Assembly: GCF_030719215.1 (NCBI RefSeq)
Contig: NZ_CP120983.1
Location: 3,348,001 to 3,412,000 of the forward strand
DNA length: 64,000 nucleotides
Direction of reading: 5' to 3'
Origin: Streptomyces sp. Alt3
Lineage (GTDB): Bacteria; Actinomycetota; Actinomycetes; Streptomycetales; Streptomycetaceae
Shown: in pieces, positions 1-8,543 of the stretch
Numbering within the stretch: the first letter of the stretch is position 1
How the letters are laid out: the number at the start of each line of letters is the position of its first letter
The notes under the pieces: generated by a model
Told to the model about the DNA's origin: nothing
Seen by the model: only the letters and a program-made list of their open reading frames with translations
Databases searched by the model: none
Program-made: the position numbers and the translations under genes

Positions 1-85
1 TGTACAGCTTGTCGGCGTACCAACGGGACTTGAAGTCCGTGGTAATGCCGAGTCGGAACCCGTGCGGGTTTACCTTCTGGCCCAT
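1..85 (-). CDS. rpsC: 30S ribosomal protein S3, N-terminal fragment
   Basis: First 28 codons of ribosomal protein S3, cut by the window edge. The visible residues begin [13 protein letters not shown], the classic S3 N-terminus, which binds 16S rRNA at the mRNA entry side of the 30S head. The start ATG overlaps the stop codon of the upstream rplV by one base (TAATG), so translation is probably coupled. Position and order (rplV then rpsC) match the S10 operon. The rest of the gene lies outside the window. Confidence 0.95.
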
Positions 86-432
86 TACCGGGTTCCTTCC
101 TTGCTGCTGACGACCACGGTGATGTGGCTGGTCCGCTTACGGATCCGGTAGGCACGGCCCTGAGCACGCGGACGGAACCGCTTCAGGGTCGGGCCCTCGT
201 CCACGTACGCCTCGCTGATGACCAGCGAAGAGGCGTCGGTGTGGTCGTAGTTGTGTGCAGCGTTGGCGATGGCGCTGTCCAGCACCTTGCCAACCGGCAC
301 GCTCGCGGCCTGCGGGGCGAAACGCAGGACCGCCTGAGCCTCCGTGGCATCCATGCCACGGATGAGGTCCACCACGCGGCGGGCCTTCATGGGCGTGACG
401 CGGATGTACCGCGCCTGGGCCCTGGCTTCCAT
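85..432 (-). CDS. rplV: 50S ribosomal protein L22
   Basis: L22 of the large ribosomal subunit, which lines the nascent-peptide exit tunnel. The 115-residue product begins [20 protein letters not shown] and ends SSKEGTR, as in other Streptomyces L22 proteins. The frame is open further upstream, but this ATG is chosen because an AAGGGA ribosome-binding site lies about 6 nt before it and the start agrees with the family N-terminus. Its stop overlaps the rpsC start. It lies 43 nt downstream of rpsS in the S10 operon. Confidence 0.95.
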
Positions 433-475
433 GGTTGTCCCTTCGGTGTAAGTCATAGTCGTTTCCACCCCGCGG

Positions 476-757
476 TTAGCGGCGCTTCGACTTCCGGTCG
501 TCCTTGACGTGGCCGCGGAAGGTGCGAGTCGGCGAGAACTCGCCGAGCTTGTGGCCGACCATCGACTCGGTGACGAACACCGGGACGTGGATCTTGCCGT
601 TGTGCACCGCGATGGTGTGACCCAGCATGGCCGGGACGATCATCGAGCGACGGGACCAGGTCTTGATGACGTTCTTGGTGCCTGCCTCGTTCTGTACGTC
701 CACCTTCTTGATGAGGTGGCCGTCGACGAAGGGCCCCTTCTTGAGACTGCGCGGCAT
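476..757 (-). CDS. rpsS: 30S ribosomal protein S19
   Basis: S19 of the small subunit head, which forms a complex with S13 and contacts tRNA. The 93-residue product starts [15 protein letters not shown] and contains the conserved [17 protein letters not shown] tail. It is the normal length for the family and sits between rplB and rplV, 12 nt after rplB, as in all S10 operons. Confidence 0.97.
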   Translation of the reverse strand: MPRSLKKGPFVDGHLIKKVDVQNEAGTKNVIKTWSRRSMIVPAMLGHTIAVHNGKIHVPVFVTESMVGHKLGEFSPTRTFRGHVKDDRKSKRR

Positions 758-769
758 CTAAACCCGCTC

Positions 770-1606
770 CTAGCGCTTCTTGTTCGTCTTGCGGCGGCGG
801 ACGATGTACTTGCTCGATGCCTTCTTCGGCGAGCGAGTACGACCCTCCTTCTGACCCCACGGCGAGACCGGGTGACGTCCACCGGAGGTCTTGCCTTCAC
901 CACCACCGTGCGGGTGGTCAACCGGGTTCATCGCGACACCGCGGACGGTCGGGCGGACGCCCTTCCAGCGCATGCGGCCGGCCTTGCCCCAGTTGATGTT
1001 CGACTGCTCGGCGTTGCCGACCTCGCCGATGGTGGCGCGGCAGCGGGCGTCGACCAGCCGGATCTCACCGGACGGCATACGAAGGTGGGCCATCGTGCCC
1101 TCCTTCGCCAGCAGCTGCACGGAGGCACCCGCGGAGCGGGCGAACTTCGCGCCGCCGCCGGGGCGGATCTCGATGGCGTGGATGGTCGTACCGACCGGGA
1201 TGTTGCGCAGCGCCAGGTTGTTGCCCGGCTTGATGTCGGCGCCCGGACCGTTCTCGACACGGTCACCCTGCGACAGGCCACGGGGAGCGACGATGTAACG
1301 CTTCTCGCCGTCCGCGTAGTGCAGCAGCGCGATGCGCGCGGTGCGGTTCGGGTCGTACTCGATGTGCGCGACCTTGGCCGGCACGCCGTCCTTGTCGTGA
1401 CGACGGAAGTCGATCACGCGGTAGGCGCGCTTGTGGCCACCACCCTGGTGGCGAACGGTCACACGACCGGCGTTGTTACGGCCGCCCTTGCTGTGCAGAG
1501 GGCGGACCAGCGACTTCTCCGGCGTGGACCGCGTGATCTCGACAAAGTCGGCGACGCTGGAGCCACGACGGCCCGGGGTCGTCGGCTTGTACTTGCGGAT
1601 ACCCAT
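770..1606 (-). CDS. rplB: 50S ribosomal protein L2
   Basis: L2, a primary 23S rRNA-binding protein needed for subunit association and peptidyl-transferase centre assembly. The 278-residue product begins [18 protein letters not shown] and has the conserved C-terminal [14 protein letters not shown] segment carrying the functionally important histidine (HPHGGG), then a basic tail. Length is normal. It is the fifth gene of the S10 operon, 39 nt downstream of rplW. Confidence 0.97.
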   Translation of the reverse strand: MGIRKYKPTTPGRRGSSVADFVEITRSTPEKSLVRPLHSKGGRNNAGRVTVRHQGGGHKRAYRVIDFRRHDKDGVPAKVAHIEYDPNRTARIALLHYADGEKRYIVAPRGLSQGDRVENGPGADIKPGNNLALRNIPVGTTIHAIEIRPGGGAKFARSAGASVQLLAKEGTMAHLRMPSGEIRLVDARCRATIGEVGNAEQSNINWGKAGRMRWKGVRPTVRGVAMNPVDHPHGGGEGKTSGGRHPVSPWGQKEGRTRSPKKASSKYIVRRRKTNKKR

Positions 1607-1645
1607 TTCTCAGTCCTCGTCCGATTCCGGACGACTCGACCTCCG

Positions 1646-1984
1646 TCAGGAGGTCGGGCCGCCGAAGATGTCGATACGGTCGCCCTCGGCGAGGGTCACG
1701 ATGGCGCGCTTCGTGTCGGCGCGCTTGCCGAAACCGGTCTTGGTGCGCTTGCGCTTACCCTGCCGGTTGATCGTGTTGACCCCGGTGACCTTGACCGAGA
1801 AGACCGCTTCCACGGCCTGCTTGATCTGGGTCTTGTTGGAGCCGGGCGCGACGATGAACGTGTACTTGTTCTCGTCGAGCAGCGCGTAGCTCTTCTCGGA
1901 GACAACCGGCTTGACGAGAACGTCGCGCGGGTCCGAGTAGGTCTTGCTCGTGATGGTCGAGCTGGTAACGGTCGCCTCACTCAT
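1646..1984 (-). CDS. rplW: 50S ribosomal protein L23
   Basis: L23, located at the exit tunnel, where it docks trigger factor and SRP. The 112-residue product has the family core [20 protein letters not shown] and the C-terminal GDRIDIFGG. The N-terminus (about 17 residues before DPRDV) is Ser/Thr-rich. The start ATG overlaps the rplD stop (TGATG), indicating translational coupling in the S10 operon. Confidence 0.96.
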   Translation of the reverse strand: MSEATVTSSTITSKTYSDPRDVLVKPVVSEKSYALLDENKYTFIVAPGSNKTQIKQAVEAVFSVKVTGVNTINRQGKRKRTKTGFGKRADTKRAIVTLAEGDRIDIFGGPTS

Positions 1985-2634
1985 CAGGCGGCGCTCCCTT
2001 CGGTCTCAGCGGTCTGGGGGCCAGACACGAAGGACTCGAAAGCGGCCTGGGTGAAGACCACGTCGTCAGAGACGATCACGTCGTACGTGTTCAGCTGGCC
2101 CGGCTCCAGGATGTGCACCTGGGGCAGGTTGCGAGCGGACAGCCACGCGGCCTCGTCGGCGCGGTCGACGACCAGGAGCAGGTTGCTGCGCTCCGAGATC
2201 TTGCCGAACAGCGTCTTGGCGGCCTTGGTGGAGATCCCACCCTCGACCACGCCGGTGACGACGTGGATGCGGGAGTGACGCGCCCGGTCCGAGAGGGCAC
2301 CGCGCAGGGCGGCGGCCTTCATCTTCTTCGGGGTGCGCTGCGAGTAGTCACGCGGCTGCGGGCCGTGGACGACGCCACCGCCGGCGAACTGCGGCGCGCG
2401 GGTCGAACCCTGGCGCGCGCGGCCGGTGCCCTTCTGGCGGTACGGCTTGCGCCCACCACCACGGACCTCGCCGCGGGTCTTGGTCTTGTGCGTGCCCTGA
2501 CGGGCAGCTGCCAGCTGTGCGACGACGACCTGGTGGATCAGCGGGACGCTGGTCTTCGCGTCGAAGATCTCCGCGGGGAGCTCGACGGTACCGGCCTTGT
2601 CGCCTGCCGGCGAAAGGATGTCAATGGTGCTCAT
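1984..2634 (-). CDS. rplD: 50S ribosomal protein L4
   Basis: L4, a 23S rRNA-binding and exit-tunnel constriction protein; in Escherichia coli it also represses the S10 operon. The 216-residue product starts [20 protein letters not shown] and carries the extended loop motif [19 protein letters not shown] that inserts into the tunnel wall. An upstream open stretch in the same frame is rejected because it overlaps rplC and the family starts at MST. The gene begins 4 nt after the rplC stop and overlaps rplW by one base. The Streptomyces leader gives no direct evidence for L4 autoregulation. Confidence 0.96.
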   Translation of the reverse strand: MSTIDILSPAGDKAGTVELPAEIFDAKTSVPLIHQVVVAQLAAARQGTHKTKTRGEVRGGGRKPYRQKGTGRARQGSTRAPQFAGGGVVHGPQPRDYSQRTPKKMKAAALRGALSDRARHSRIHVVTGVVEGGISTKAAKTLFGKISERSNLLLVVDRADEAAWLSARNLPQVHILEPGQLNTYDVIVSDDVVFTQAAFESFVSGPQTAETEGSAA

Positions 2635-2638
2635 TACC

Positions 2639-3283
2639 TCAAGCCCCCTTGGCCGCGGTACGGACCAGGACGAGGCCGCCGTTCGGACCGGGGACTGCGC
2701 CCTTGATGAGGAGCAGACCCTTCTCCGCGTCAACCGCGTGGATGGTCAGGTTCTGGGTGGTGACGCGCTCGTTACCCATGCGACCGGCCATGCGCATGCC
2801 CTTGAAGACACGCCCAGGGGTGGCGCAGCCACCGATCGAACCGGGGGAACGGTGCTTGCGCTGGACGCCGTGGCCGGCGCCGAGGCCCTTGAAGTTGTGA
2901 CGCTTCATGACACCGGCGAAGCCCTTGCCCTTGCTCTTGCCCGTGACGTCGACCTTGACGCCGGACTCGAACACCTCGGCAGTGACCTCCTGGCCCAGCG
3001 TGTACTCGCTGGCGTCAGGGGTGCGGAGCTCCACCAGGTGGCGGCGCGGGGTCACGTCGGCCTTGGCGAAGTGGCCCTTGAGGGGCTTGTTCACCTTGCG
3101 CGGGTCGATCTCGCCGAAGGCGATCTGGACCGACTCGTAGCCGTCGCTGTCGTTCGTACGGACCTGCGTCACGACGCACGGACCGGCCTTGACGACGGTC
3201 ACCGGGACAACCCGGTTGTTCTCGTCCCAGACCTGGGTCATGCCGAGCTTCTCGCCCAGGACGCCCTTGATGTTCTTGCTCAT
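2639..3283 (-). CDS. rplC: 50S ribosomal protein L3
   Basis: L3 binds near the 3' end of 23S rRNA and nucleates large-subunit assembly. The 214-residue product starts [20 protein letters not shown] and holds the family signature around [18 protein letters not shown], including the W-finger/basic loop region. Length is normal. It lies 14 nt downstream of rpsJ as second gene of the S10 operon. Confidence 0.97.
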   Translation of the reverse strand: MSKNIKGVLGEKLGMTQVWDENNRVVPVTVVKAGPCVVTQVRTNDSDGYESVQIAFGEIDPRKVNKPLKGHFAKADVTPRRHLVELRTPDASEYTLGQEVTAEVFESGVKVDVTGKSKGKGFAGVMKRHNFKGLGAGHGVQRKHRSPGSIGGCATPGRVFKGMRMAGRMGNERVTTQNLTIHAVDAEKGLLLIKGAVPGPNGGLVLVRTAAKGA

Positions 3284-3297
3284 CTCGGCCCGTCCCT

Positions 3298-3606
3298 TCA
3301 GAGCTTGATCTCGATGTCGACGCCAGCCGGCAGGTCGAGACGCATCAGCGAGTCAACCGTCTTCGGGGTGGGGTCGAGAATGTCGATGAGGCGCTTGTGC
3401 GTGCGCATCTCGAAGTGCTCGCGAGAGTCCTTGTACTTGTGCGGCGACTTGATGACGCAGTACACGTTCTTCTCAGTGGGCAGCGGCACCGGGCCTGCGA
3501 CCGACGCACCAGTGCGGGTCACCGTCTCGACGATCTTCTTCGCCGAGGAGTCGATGACCTCGTGGTCGTAGGCCTTGAGCCGGATGCGGATCTTCTGTCC
3601 CGCCAT
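3298..3606 (-). CDS. rpsJ: 30S ribosomal protein S10 / NusE
   Basis: S10 of the small subunit; as NusE it also joins NusB in antitermination complexes and couples to NusG. The 102-residue product begins [20 protein letters not shown] and contains the S10 signature [16 protein letters not shown]. It is the promoter-proximal gene of the S10 operon, preceded by a long leader that carries a 17-nt hairpin also found upstream of rpsL. Confidence 0.98.
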   Translation of the reverse strand: MAGQKIRIRLKAYDHEVIDSSAKKIVETVTRTGASVAGPVPLPTEKNVYCVIKSPHKYKDSREHFEMRTHKRLIDILDPTPKTVDSLMRLDLPAGVDIEIKL

Positions 3607-4124
3607 GGCTACTAGTAGTCCTGTCTCTCATAACGCTCTGGAACCCGGGAGTTCTCGTAACTCCGCCTCCGACCCACGCGGTCGGGCGTGTCGCATCCCC
3701 TCTACGAAGATCTCCCGAAGGATTTCCCAACCAAGGGGGTGCGGGCCGAAACCGCGCTGCCGGGGGCGAAACCCCACCGGGTGCCTGGTCAGCGCCCCAC
3801 TGACGCTTCCCGAAAGATTCCCGTACGTCCGACCCTGGGGGTCGACGAGTACCGTGGGACTCGCTTCCGGTCCTCCCGGCGGGAGGCGCGCAGCATTGAC
3901 ACTCAACCGAGCAACCTGGCCAGTGTGCCACACGGCTCATGGGCCTGGCCAATCGGGTCCGGGATCTTACCCCCTGCGAGGGACCGGTCAAACGCGGGCG
4001 CCGACGCGAAGGTCCGGGAGCTTCTGCACCTCGGGTTCGCAGAACCGTTCGGGACATCCACGGATGGGGTGAAGCTGCCGCCTCCGGCATATGCCCTCGG
4101 GATGCCGACCCTAACGTCCGGATC
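3607..4124 (-). promoter_or_regulatory. S10 operon leader and promoter region, with hairpin shared with rpsL
   Basis: About 518 bases without a convincing gene. Read on the minus strand, the stretch at 3669-3693 contains CCGACCGCGTGGGTCGG, a 6-bp perfect stem with a 5-nt loop, 63 nt before the rpsJ ATG. The same 17 nt plus flanking CGACAC occurs 51 nt before rpsL (24169-24193), with one base difference over 25 nt. The promoter itself is not obvious. The distal part (3720-4120) holds nothing recognisable beyond low-quality inverted repeats. Confidence 0.6.
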
Positions 4125-4477
4125 ATGGTCAATTCGTCGCACGAAGCGATGCACCCGCTGACGAAGAGACCGCGATGGTCTTCAGCGAGCTCACCGAACT
4201 CGGGCTGGGCAACACCCCGGCCGCCCAGATCTGGAGGGACCTCATGGCCATCGACCTCTCGTTCTTCCGCTCGGAGTCCTCACAGCGACTGCGCGCGGAA
4301 GGCAAGGCGGAAGGCAAGGCGGAGGCGGTGGTCCAGGTACTGGAACAGCGCGGCATCACCGTCACCGACGGTGTCAGGGCCCGGATCAACGGGTGCGCGG
4401 ACGCCGACACACTGGCCCGCTGGCTGGCGCGGGCACTCGCGGTGGAGAGGGCCGAGGAGTTGTTCGTGGACGCCTGA
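4125..4477 (+). pseudogene. Remnant of an Rpn/PD-(D/E)XK transposase-like family gene (internal deletion)
   Basis: The first codons at 4125 read MVNSSHEAMH, which I recognise as the N-terminus of a widespread Streptomyces protein family of roughly 300 residues (Rpn-like, putative nuclease/transposase). After a junction near 4155 the sequence continues, in a different frame, with the C-terminal part of the same family: ADEETAMVFSELTELGLG, then an EGKAEGKAEA charged repeat and the LEQRGITVTDGVRARI ending. The central nuclease-like domain is missing and the two ends are out of frame (50 nt between the two ATGs). A 100-residue product from the ATG at 4175 is possible but would lack the catalytic domain. 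Family assignment is from memory of its N- and C-termini. Confidence 0.65.
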
Positions 4478-4489
4478 CAGAATCCGGCC

Positions 4490-4954
4490 ATGTCTACGAG
4501 CACCCTCCGGGGCTGGCGCCTGCGGCCGGCCACCTTCGAGGACGTCGAGCCGATAGCCGGGATCCGGGCCTCGGCCATGCGCCCCGACCTGGAGCGTCTG
4601 GGCCGGTACGACGAGCACCGGGTGCGGCAGCGGCTGCGCGACGCCTACGTGCCGGAGCACACCTCCGTGGTGGAGGCGGGGGGAGCCGTCGCGGGCTGCG
4701 TCGCCCTGCGGCCGTCCGAGGACTGCTGTTGGCTGGAGCACTTCTACCTCGCACCGGAAGTGCAGGGCCGAGGCATCGGCACGGCCGTCCTGGCCGGACT
4801 CCTGGCCCGCACCGATGCCGAGGGTGTGACGGTCCGGCTGAACGTCCTGCAGGGCAGTGCCGCCCGTGGCCTGTACGAACGGCACGGCTTCACTCCGGAG
4901 CGGGAGGACCCGGTGGACGTGTTCATGGTCCGCCCGCCCGGCGCCGGATCCTGA
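4490..4954 (+). CDS. GNAT family N-acetyltransferase
   Basis: A 154-residue Gcn5-related acetyltransferase that would transfer an acetyl group from acetyl-CoA to an unknown amine. It opens with the usual LRPATFEDVEPIAGIR first strand and helix. Motif A is at about residues 83-103, FYLAPEVQGRGIGTAVLAGL, containing the Q/R-x-x-G-x-G pyrophosphate loop. The C-terminal ARGLYERHGFTPE is motif B. Length fits a single-domain GNAT. It starts 12 nt after the pseudogene remnant and has no obvious operon partner; the substrate cannot be told from sequence. Confidence 0.9.
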   Translation: MSTSTLRGWRLRPATFEDVEPIAGIRASAMRPDLERLGRYDEHRVRQRLRDAYVPEHTSVVEAGGAVAGCVALRPSEDCCWLEHFYLAPEVQGRGIGTAVLAGLLARTDAEGVTVRLNVLQGSAARGLYERHGFTPEREDPVDVFMVRPPGAGS

Positions 4955-5063
4955 CCCCCGGGCGGGGTGCCGGACCCGGCCTCGCGTGGCGGTCCGCGAC
5001 CCGGCGCCTCAACTCGGCCTGGCCTGGCGGGACATCGAGACGCTCCCCGTACACACGGGCCCC

Positions 5064-6248
5064 TCAGGTGCGGGTGACCGTGCCGCACTCCCCGTCGGGC
5101 TGCCACTCGCCGCGGTAGTAGGGGTCCACATCGGGCCCTGTGGGGCTGGGACCCGGGCCGTCACCGGGGAAGGACGGGTGCAGGAAGCCGTCGTCCACCT
5201 CGCAGGCGGTGTTGCCGACGTTCTGCTGCGCGCTGATCACGGAGAGCTTGCCGGCCGTCGCCACGAACTTCTCCGGGTCGTGCAGTGCCATCGTCAGCTC
5301 CCGCCTCACGATGGTGCGCGCCACCTCGTCCTCGCCCACCCGCACCAGCGGGTAGACGAAGGTGTAGTCGGCCCGCACCTCCACGGAGCCCGTGGGGCCC
5401 GCTTCGAAGGTCATCCGCCCACGGGTCTTGACGACGTCTCCCACCAGCCGGATCTCGTCCGGGTCGAACCGGGTGAACATCACCAACGGGTCCCGTTCCT
5501 CGCCGGGCTCCGCCAGGGACTGTTCGAGCCGCTTCCGTTCGCCCTTCTGCAAGGGGTCCAGCAGGTCCAGCGCCTCCTCGGGCTTCTCCCCGCGCAGGGT
5601 GGCCGGATCGAGGTTGGCCTCGACGAGGAACTGCCGGGTCGTCCGGAGTGCCTGCTCGACCTCGTCCCTGCTCATCCCCCCGACCGCCTTGGCCTGGGGC
5701 ATCTCGATTCCTGCCGCCCCGTCCGCCCAGCGGAGGGCGGGCGAGCCCCGGAAGGGCTGTGCCGTGGTCGGCCGCTCGGTACCGGACCCGTCGGCAGGCG
5801 CGGCGGTCGGCGGTGCGGTCTCCGCGGGCAGCGGCAGGATGTCCACCGCGTCGCCACCCCCGGGGAGGTGGTCGGTCAGCAGGCTCGGCCGCATGGCGAC
5901 CACCAGGGCCCCCAGGACCACGACGAACCCGAGGGCGCCGACGAGCCGCCGCCGCTTCCGTGCGCGGCCGTTCATCTCCTGCCAGGCCGGGCCGGTGCGC
6001 CACCCGTCCGGCTGCCACGGTTCGGCGGGCTTGCGCTTCCGGCCGAAGCGCCGCCCGCTCGCAGCAGCCTCCTCGTCCAGCGCGCGCAGGCGCGCGGTGA
6101 CCATCCGGGCACGCGCCGAGGGCTCCTTCGGCGCGTCGGCTCCACCCCTCTCGGCCTGCCGGACGAGCTCCGCCCACTGCTCGTCGGAAACGACGCTCCC
6201 GTCGTCCGGGCGCTCGGACGGTTCCCCTGCCGGCGTTCTGGTACTCAC
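5064..6248 (-). CDS. Single-pass membrane protein of unknown function
   Basis: A 394-residue protein from the GTG at 6248; the frame is open to 6353 but the upstream part has no family-like features. Residues 1-100 are hydrophilic and basic near the end (GRARKRRR). One membrane helix follows at about 101-119 (LVGALGFVVVLGALVVAM), then a Pro/Ala-rich linker and an extracytoplasmic domain of about 240 residues ending with Cys-containing TACEVDDGF and GECGTVTRT. The topology suggests an N-in, C-out cell-surface or signalling protein. I recognise no family. It faces the GNAT gene tail to tail. Confidence 0.75.
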   Translation of the reverse strand: MSTRTPAGEPSERPDDGSVVSDEQWAELVRQAERGGADAPKEPSARARMVTARLRALDEEAAASGRRFGRKRKPAEPWQPDGWRTGPAWQEMNGRARKRRRLVGALGFVVVLGALVVAMRPSLLTDHLPGGGDAVDILPLPAETAPPTAAPADGSGTERPTTAQPFRGSPALRWADGAAGIEMPQAKAVGGMSRDEVEQALRTTRQFLVEANLDPATLRGEKPEEALDLLDPLQKGERKRLEQSLAEPGEERDPLVMFTRFDPDEIRLVGDVVKTRGRMTFEAGPTGSVEVRADYTFVYPLVRVGEDEVARTIVRRELTMALHDPEKFVATAGKLSVISAQQNVGNTACEVDDGFLHPSFPGDGPGPSPTGPDVDPYYRGEWQPDGECGTVTRT

Positions 6249-6395
6249 TGTTCTGTTCCACTCCCCCACGCGACTCTGCCACCACCAGTTCACGCCGCCG
6301 AGCAGCATTCGGACAAGAGTACGAAGCAAACGGTGACGATCATGTGATGCCACACCCCGGACATCCCGCAGCGGGAGCGGCCGAAGGTGTGGAGG

Positions 6396-6899
6396 TCACG
6401 GCGTGGAGGAACCGCCCTCGCCGCCGGGCACGGGAAGCCGGGCCGTGGCGTCGGCGTACTTCAGGAGCAGGCGCGCGAATTCGACGCGTTCGGCCGTGGG
6501 CCAGTCACGGGTGATGTGCTCGAAGGCCTGCCGCTGCTGGCGGCGGAAGTGGCCGAGAAGGGTGTTGCCGTCCTCGGTCAGCCTGAGCACGGTGCGCCTG
6601 CCGTCCTGCTGCGAGGCGATGCGGACCAAATAGCCGTGGGTGATGCAGTCGCTCGCCATCCGGCTGGCGACGGACGAATCGACCATGAGCAGATCGGCGA
6701 GCCCGCCGACCGTGATCTCCCTGCCGGCCTCGGCCGACTCGTCGACGAGATTGAGGACCAGATTGCGCTTGAGGTCCTTACGGCCCACCGGGGGCTCGAC
6801 AGGGGCCTGCATGGTGCGCCGCCGGAGTCGGGCGAAAGCCGTGCCCACAGCATCCAGCAGAGCCTCTCCCTGCGGGTCGCAGGCATCGGAGTTCGTCAC
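6396..6899 (-). CDS. MarR family transcriptional regulator
   Basis: A 167-residue winged-helix regulator. The recognition region is at about residues 65-115: ITVGGLADLLMVDSSVASRM (helix-turn-helix) followed by the wing VRIASQQDGRRTVLRLTEDG, with the D-x-R signature of MarR proteins. It is transcribed divergently from the amidohydrolase at 7061, with palindromic sequences in the shared promoter, so it probably represses that gene and itself. The ligand is unknown. Confidence 0.9.
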   Translation of the reverse strand: MTNSDACDPQGEALLDAVGTAFARLRRRTMQAPVEPPVGRKDLKRNLVLNLVDESAEAGREITVGGLADLLMVDSSVASRMASDCITHGYLVRIASQQDGRRTVLRLTEDGNTLLGHFRRQQRQAFEHITRDWPTAERVEFARLLLKYADATARLPVPGGEGGSSTP

Positions 6900-6914
6900 G
6901 CCACGACCTTACCC

Positions 6915-6968
6915 CAAAAGCTTGCAAACAGCAGTTGCGTGCAAACATGCATGTAGTTGCGAGTAGCA
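6915..6968. promoter_or_regulatory. Candidate MarR operator between the divergent genes
   Basis: The intergenic region contains the perfect palindrome ACATGCATGT at 6945-6954, inside GCAAACATGCATGTAGTTGC (6941-6960). A second copy of the GCAAACA ... GTTGCG arrangement lies at 6924-6939. The repeated half-sites sit between the MarR start (6899) and the amidohydrolase start, as expected for a MarR operator. Binding is inferred from position and symmetry only. Confidence 0.55.
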
Positions 6969-7060
6969 TTGGCCTGACCGACGCGGTGAGGTGTTCGCCG
7001 CATCAGGCCCACATCAGGCCCGCACCAGGCCTTCAGGCCTGCGAAGAAAGGTGGAGCAGC

Positions 7061-8338
7061 ATGGTCACGGCCATCACCAACGCCCGTGTGTTCGACGGTG
7101 AGCGCGTCCGCGCGGAGACCACCGTCCTGCTGGACGGCACCCGCATCGCCGCGATCGGCGGGGAGCCGCCCGCCGGGGCGGACGTCGTCGACGCCTCGGG
7201 CGCGACGCTCATGCCCGGCCTGATCGACTCCCACGTCCACACCTCCGAGGACGGGCTCGCGCTGGCGCTGCGGTTCGGCGTCACGACGGAGCTGGAGATG
7301 CAGGGCATGTACACCAAGAGCTTCCGTGAGCACGTGCTCGGCGACGACTCCGTCGCCGACGTCCGCTCCTCGGGGTTCGGTATCACCCCGCCCGGCGGGC
7401 ACCCCAGCGAACTGCTCCCCGAGGACTTCGAGCCGGGCGGCCACGGAGAACCGGATGCCGGGGAGCCGGACTCCGGAGACTCGGGCCACGGTGGACAGCA
7501 GGCCCACGGCCCGGCTCCGCTGATGCCGTTCTCCAGCACCCCGGCCGAAGCGGTCGGCTTCATCCCGCAGCTGATCGCCGCCGGCTCTGACTACATCAAG
7601 TTCATGGTCGACGACGGCTCCGTCGAGGGGCACCCCGGTCTGCCCATGCTCGACCAGGCGACCCTGACCGCCGGCGTCGCCGAGGCGCACCGGCACGGGA
7701 TGCTCACGATCGCCCACACCCTGACCGTCGAGGCGACGCGAATGGCGATCGAAGCCGGCATCGACGGCTTCGCCCACCTGTTCATGGACCAGCCGCACAC
7801 CGACGAGATCATCGGCCTCATCGCCGCCTCCGGCGCGTTCGTCGCCCCCTGTGTCGTCCTGAACGCCTCGATGACGGGCATCACCGGTTCGGACCTCGCC
7901 GACGACCCGCGCGTCGGATCACGTCTGACCCCCGCGTGGAGCGAGACCCTGCGCAGCAGTTACGACCGCTACCCCCAGGGCAAGCTGGAGGACGTCCTGG
8001 CCTCGGTCAAGGCACTGCACGACGCCGGGGTCGACCTCCTCGCGGGCACCGACGCCGCGCCCATGCCGCTGCCGTTCCTGGGCGGCATGATCCACGGCGC
8101 CAGCGTCCACCACGAGCTGCAGTACCTCGTCCGGGCCGGCCTCACACCGGTACAGGCCCTGCGCGCCGCCACTCTCACCCCGGCACGCCGTTTCGGCCTG
8201 ACGGACCGCGGCCGCATCGCCGAGGGGCTCCGTGCCGACCTGCTCCTGGTGGACGGCGACCCCACCACCACCATCGCCGACACCCTCAACCTCCGCGCGG
8301 TCTGGCGCCGGGGCACGCTCACCCGGCTCGCGGCCTGA
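7061..8338 (+). CDS. Amidohydrolase family protein (imidazolonepropionase/prolidase-like)
   Basis: A 425-residue TIM-barrel metal-dependent hydrolase of the amidohydrolase superfamily. Visible ligands are the HxH motif in MPGLIDSHVHTSEDG, a likely bridging lysine in DYIKFMVDDGS, His in MLTIAHTLTVEA, His in GIDGFAHLFMD, and the catalytic Asp in DLLAGTDAAPMPLP. The C-terminal LRADLLLVDGDPT strand belongs to the composite beta sandwich. The ATG at 7061 has a GGTGGAG ribosome-binding site. An acidic Gly/Asp/Glu-rich insertion (about residues 120-155) is unusual. Divergent transcription from a MarR regulator suggests induction by a substrate-like compound; the substrate is unknown. Confidence 0.88.
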   Translation: MVTAITNARVFDGERVRAETTVLLDGTRIAAIGGEPPAGADVVDASGATLMPGLIDSHVHTSEDGLALALRFGVTTELEMQGMYTKSFREHVLGDDSVADVRSSGFGITPPGGHPSELLPEDFEPGGHGEPDAGEPDSGDSGHGGQQAHGPAPLMPFSSTPAEAVGFIPQLIAAGSDYIKFMVDDGSVEGHPGLPMLDQATLTAGVAEAHRHGMLTIAHTLTVEATRMAIEAGIDGFAHLFMDQPHTDEIIGLIAASGAFVAPCVVLNASMTGITGSDLADDPRVGSRLTPAWSETLRSSYDRYPQGKLEDVLASVKALHDAGVDLLAGTDAAPMPLPFLGGMIHGASVHHELQYLVRAGLTPVQALRAATLTPARRFGLTDRGRIAEGLRADLLLVDGDPTTTIADTLNLRAVWRRGTLTRLAA

Positions 8339-8342
8339 CCGG

Positions 8343-8366
8343 CGCGTGGGCCCATCGGCCCACGCG
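8343..8366. terminator. Hairpin after the amidohydrolase
   Basis: Perfect 10-bp stem CGCGTGGGCC / GGCCCACGCG with loop CATC, starting 4 nt after the stop codon. No clear U-tract, as is common in Streptomyces; position supports a terminator. Confidence 0.6.
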
Positions 8367-8543
8367 ACCGGCCCCGGTCCGTCCCGAGCCGACGGCCCGA
8401 GCGGTCCCGTCCCTCCGGGCAACCCGGTCGCCCGGTTCCCCGTCTATCCCCCCGCAGGAGCAGGCACACGGCCCTGACCTGCGCTGACCAGCAGCACGCA
8501 GCTCAGGGCACCGACCCGCCCGCTGCGGGGGGACGCGGACGGA

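Noticed and set aside
509..2278. Long plus-strand open frame of 589 codons across the S10 operon
   Set aside because: It lies antisense to rpsS, rplB, rplW and part of rplD, all unmistakable ribosomal genes; the frame is open because of high-GC third positions.
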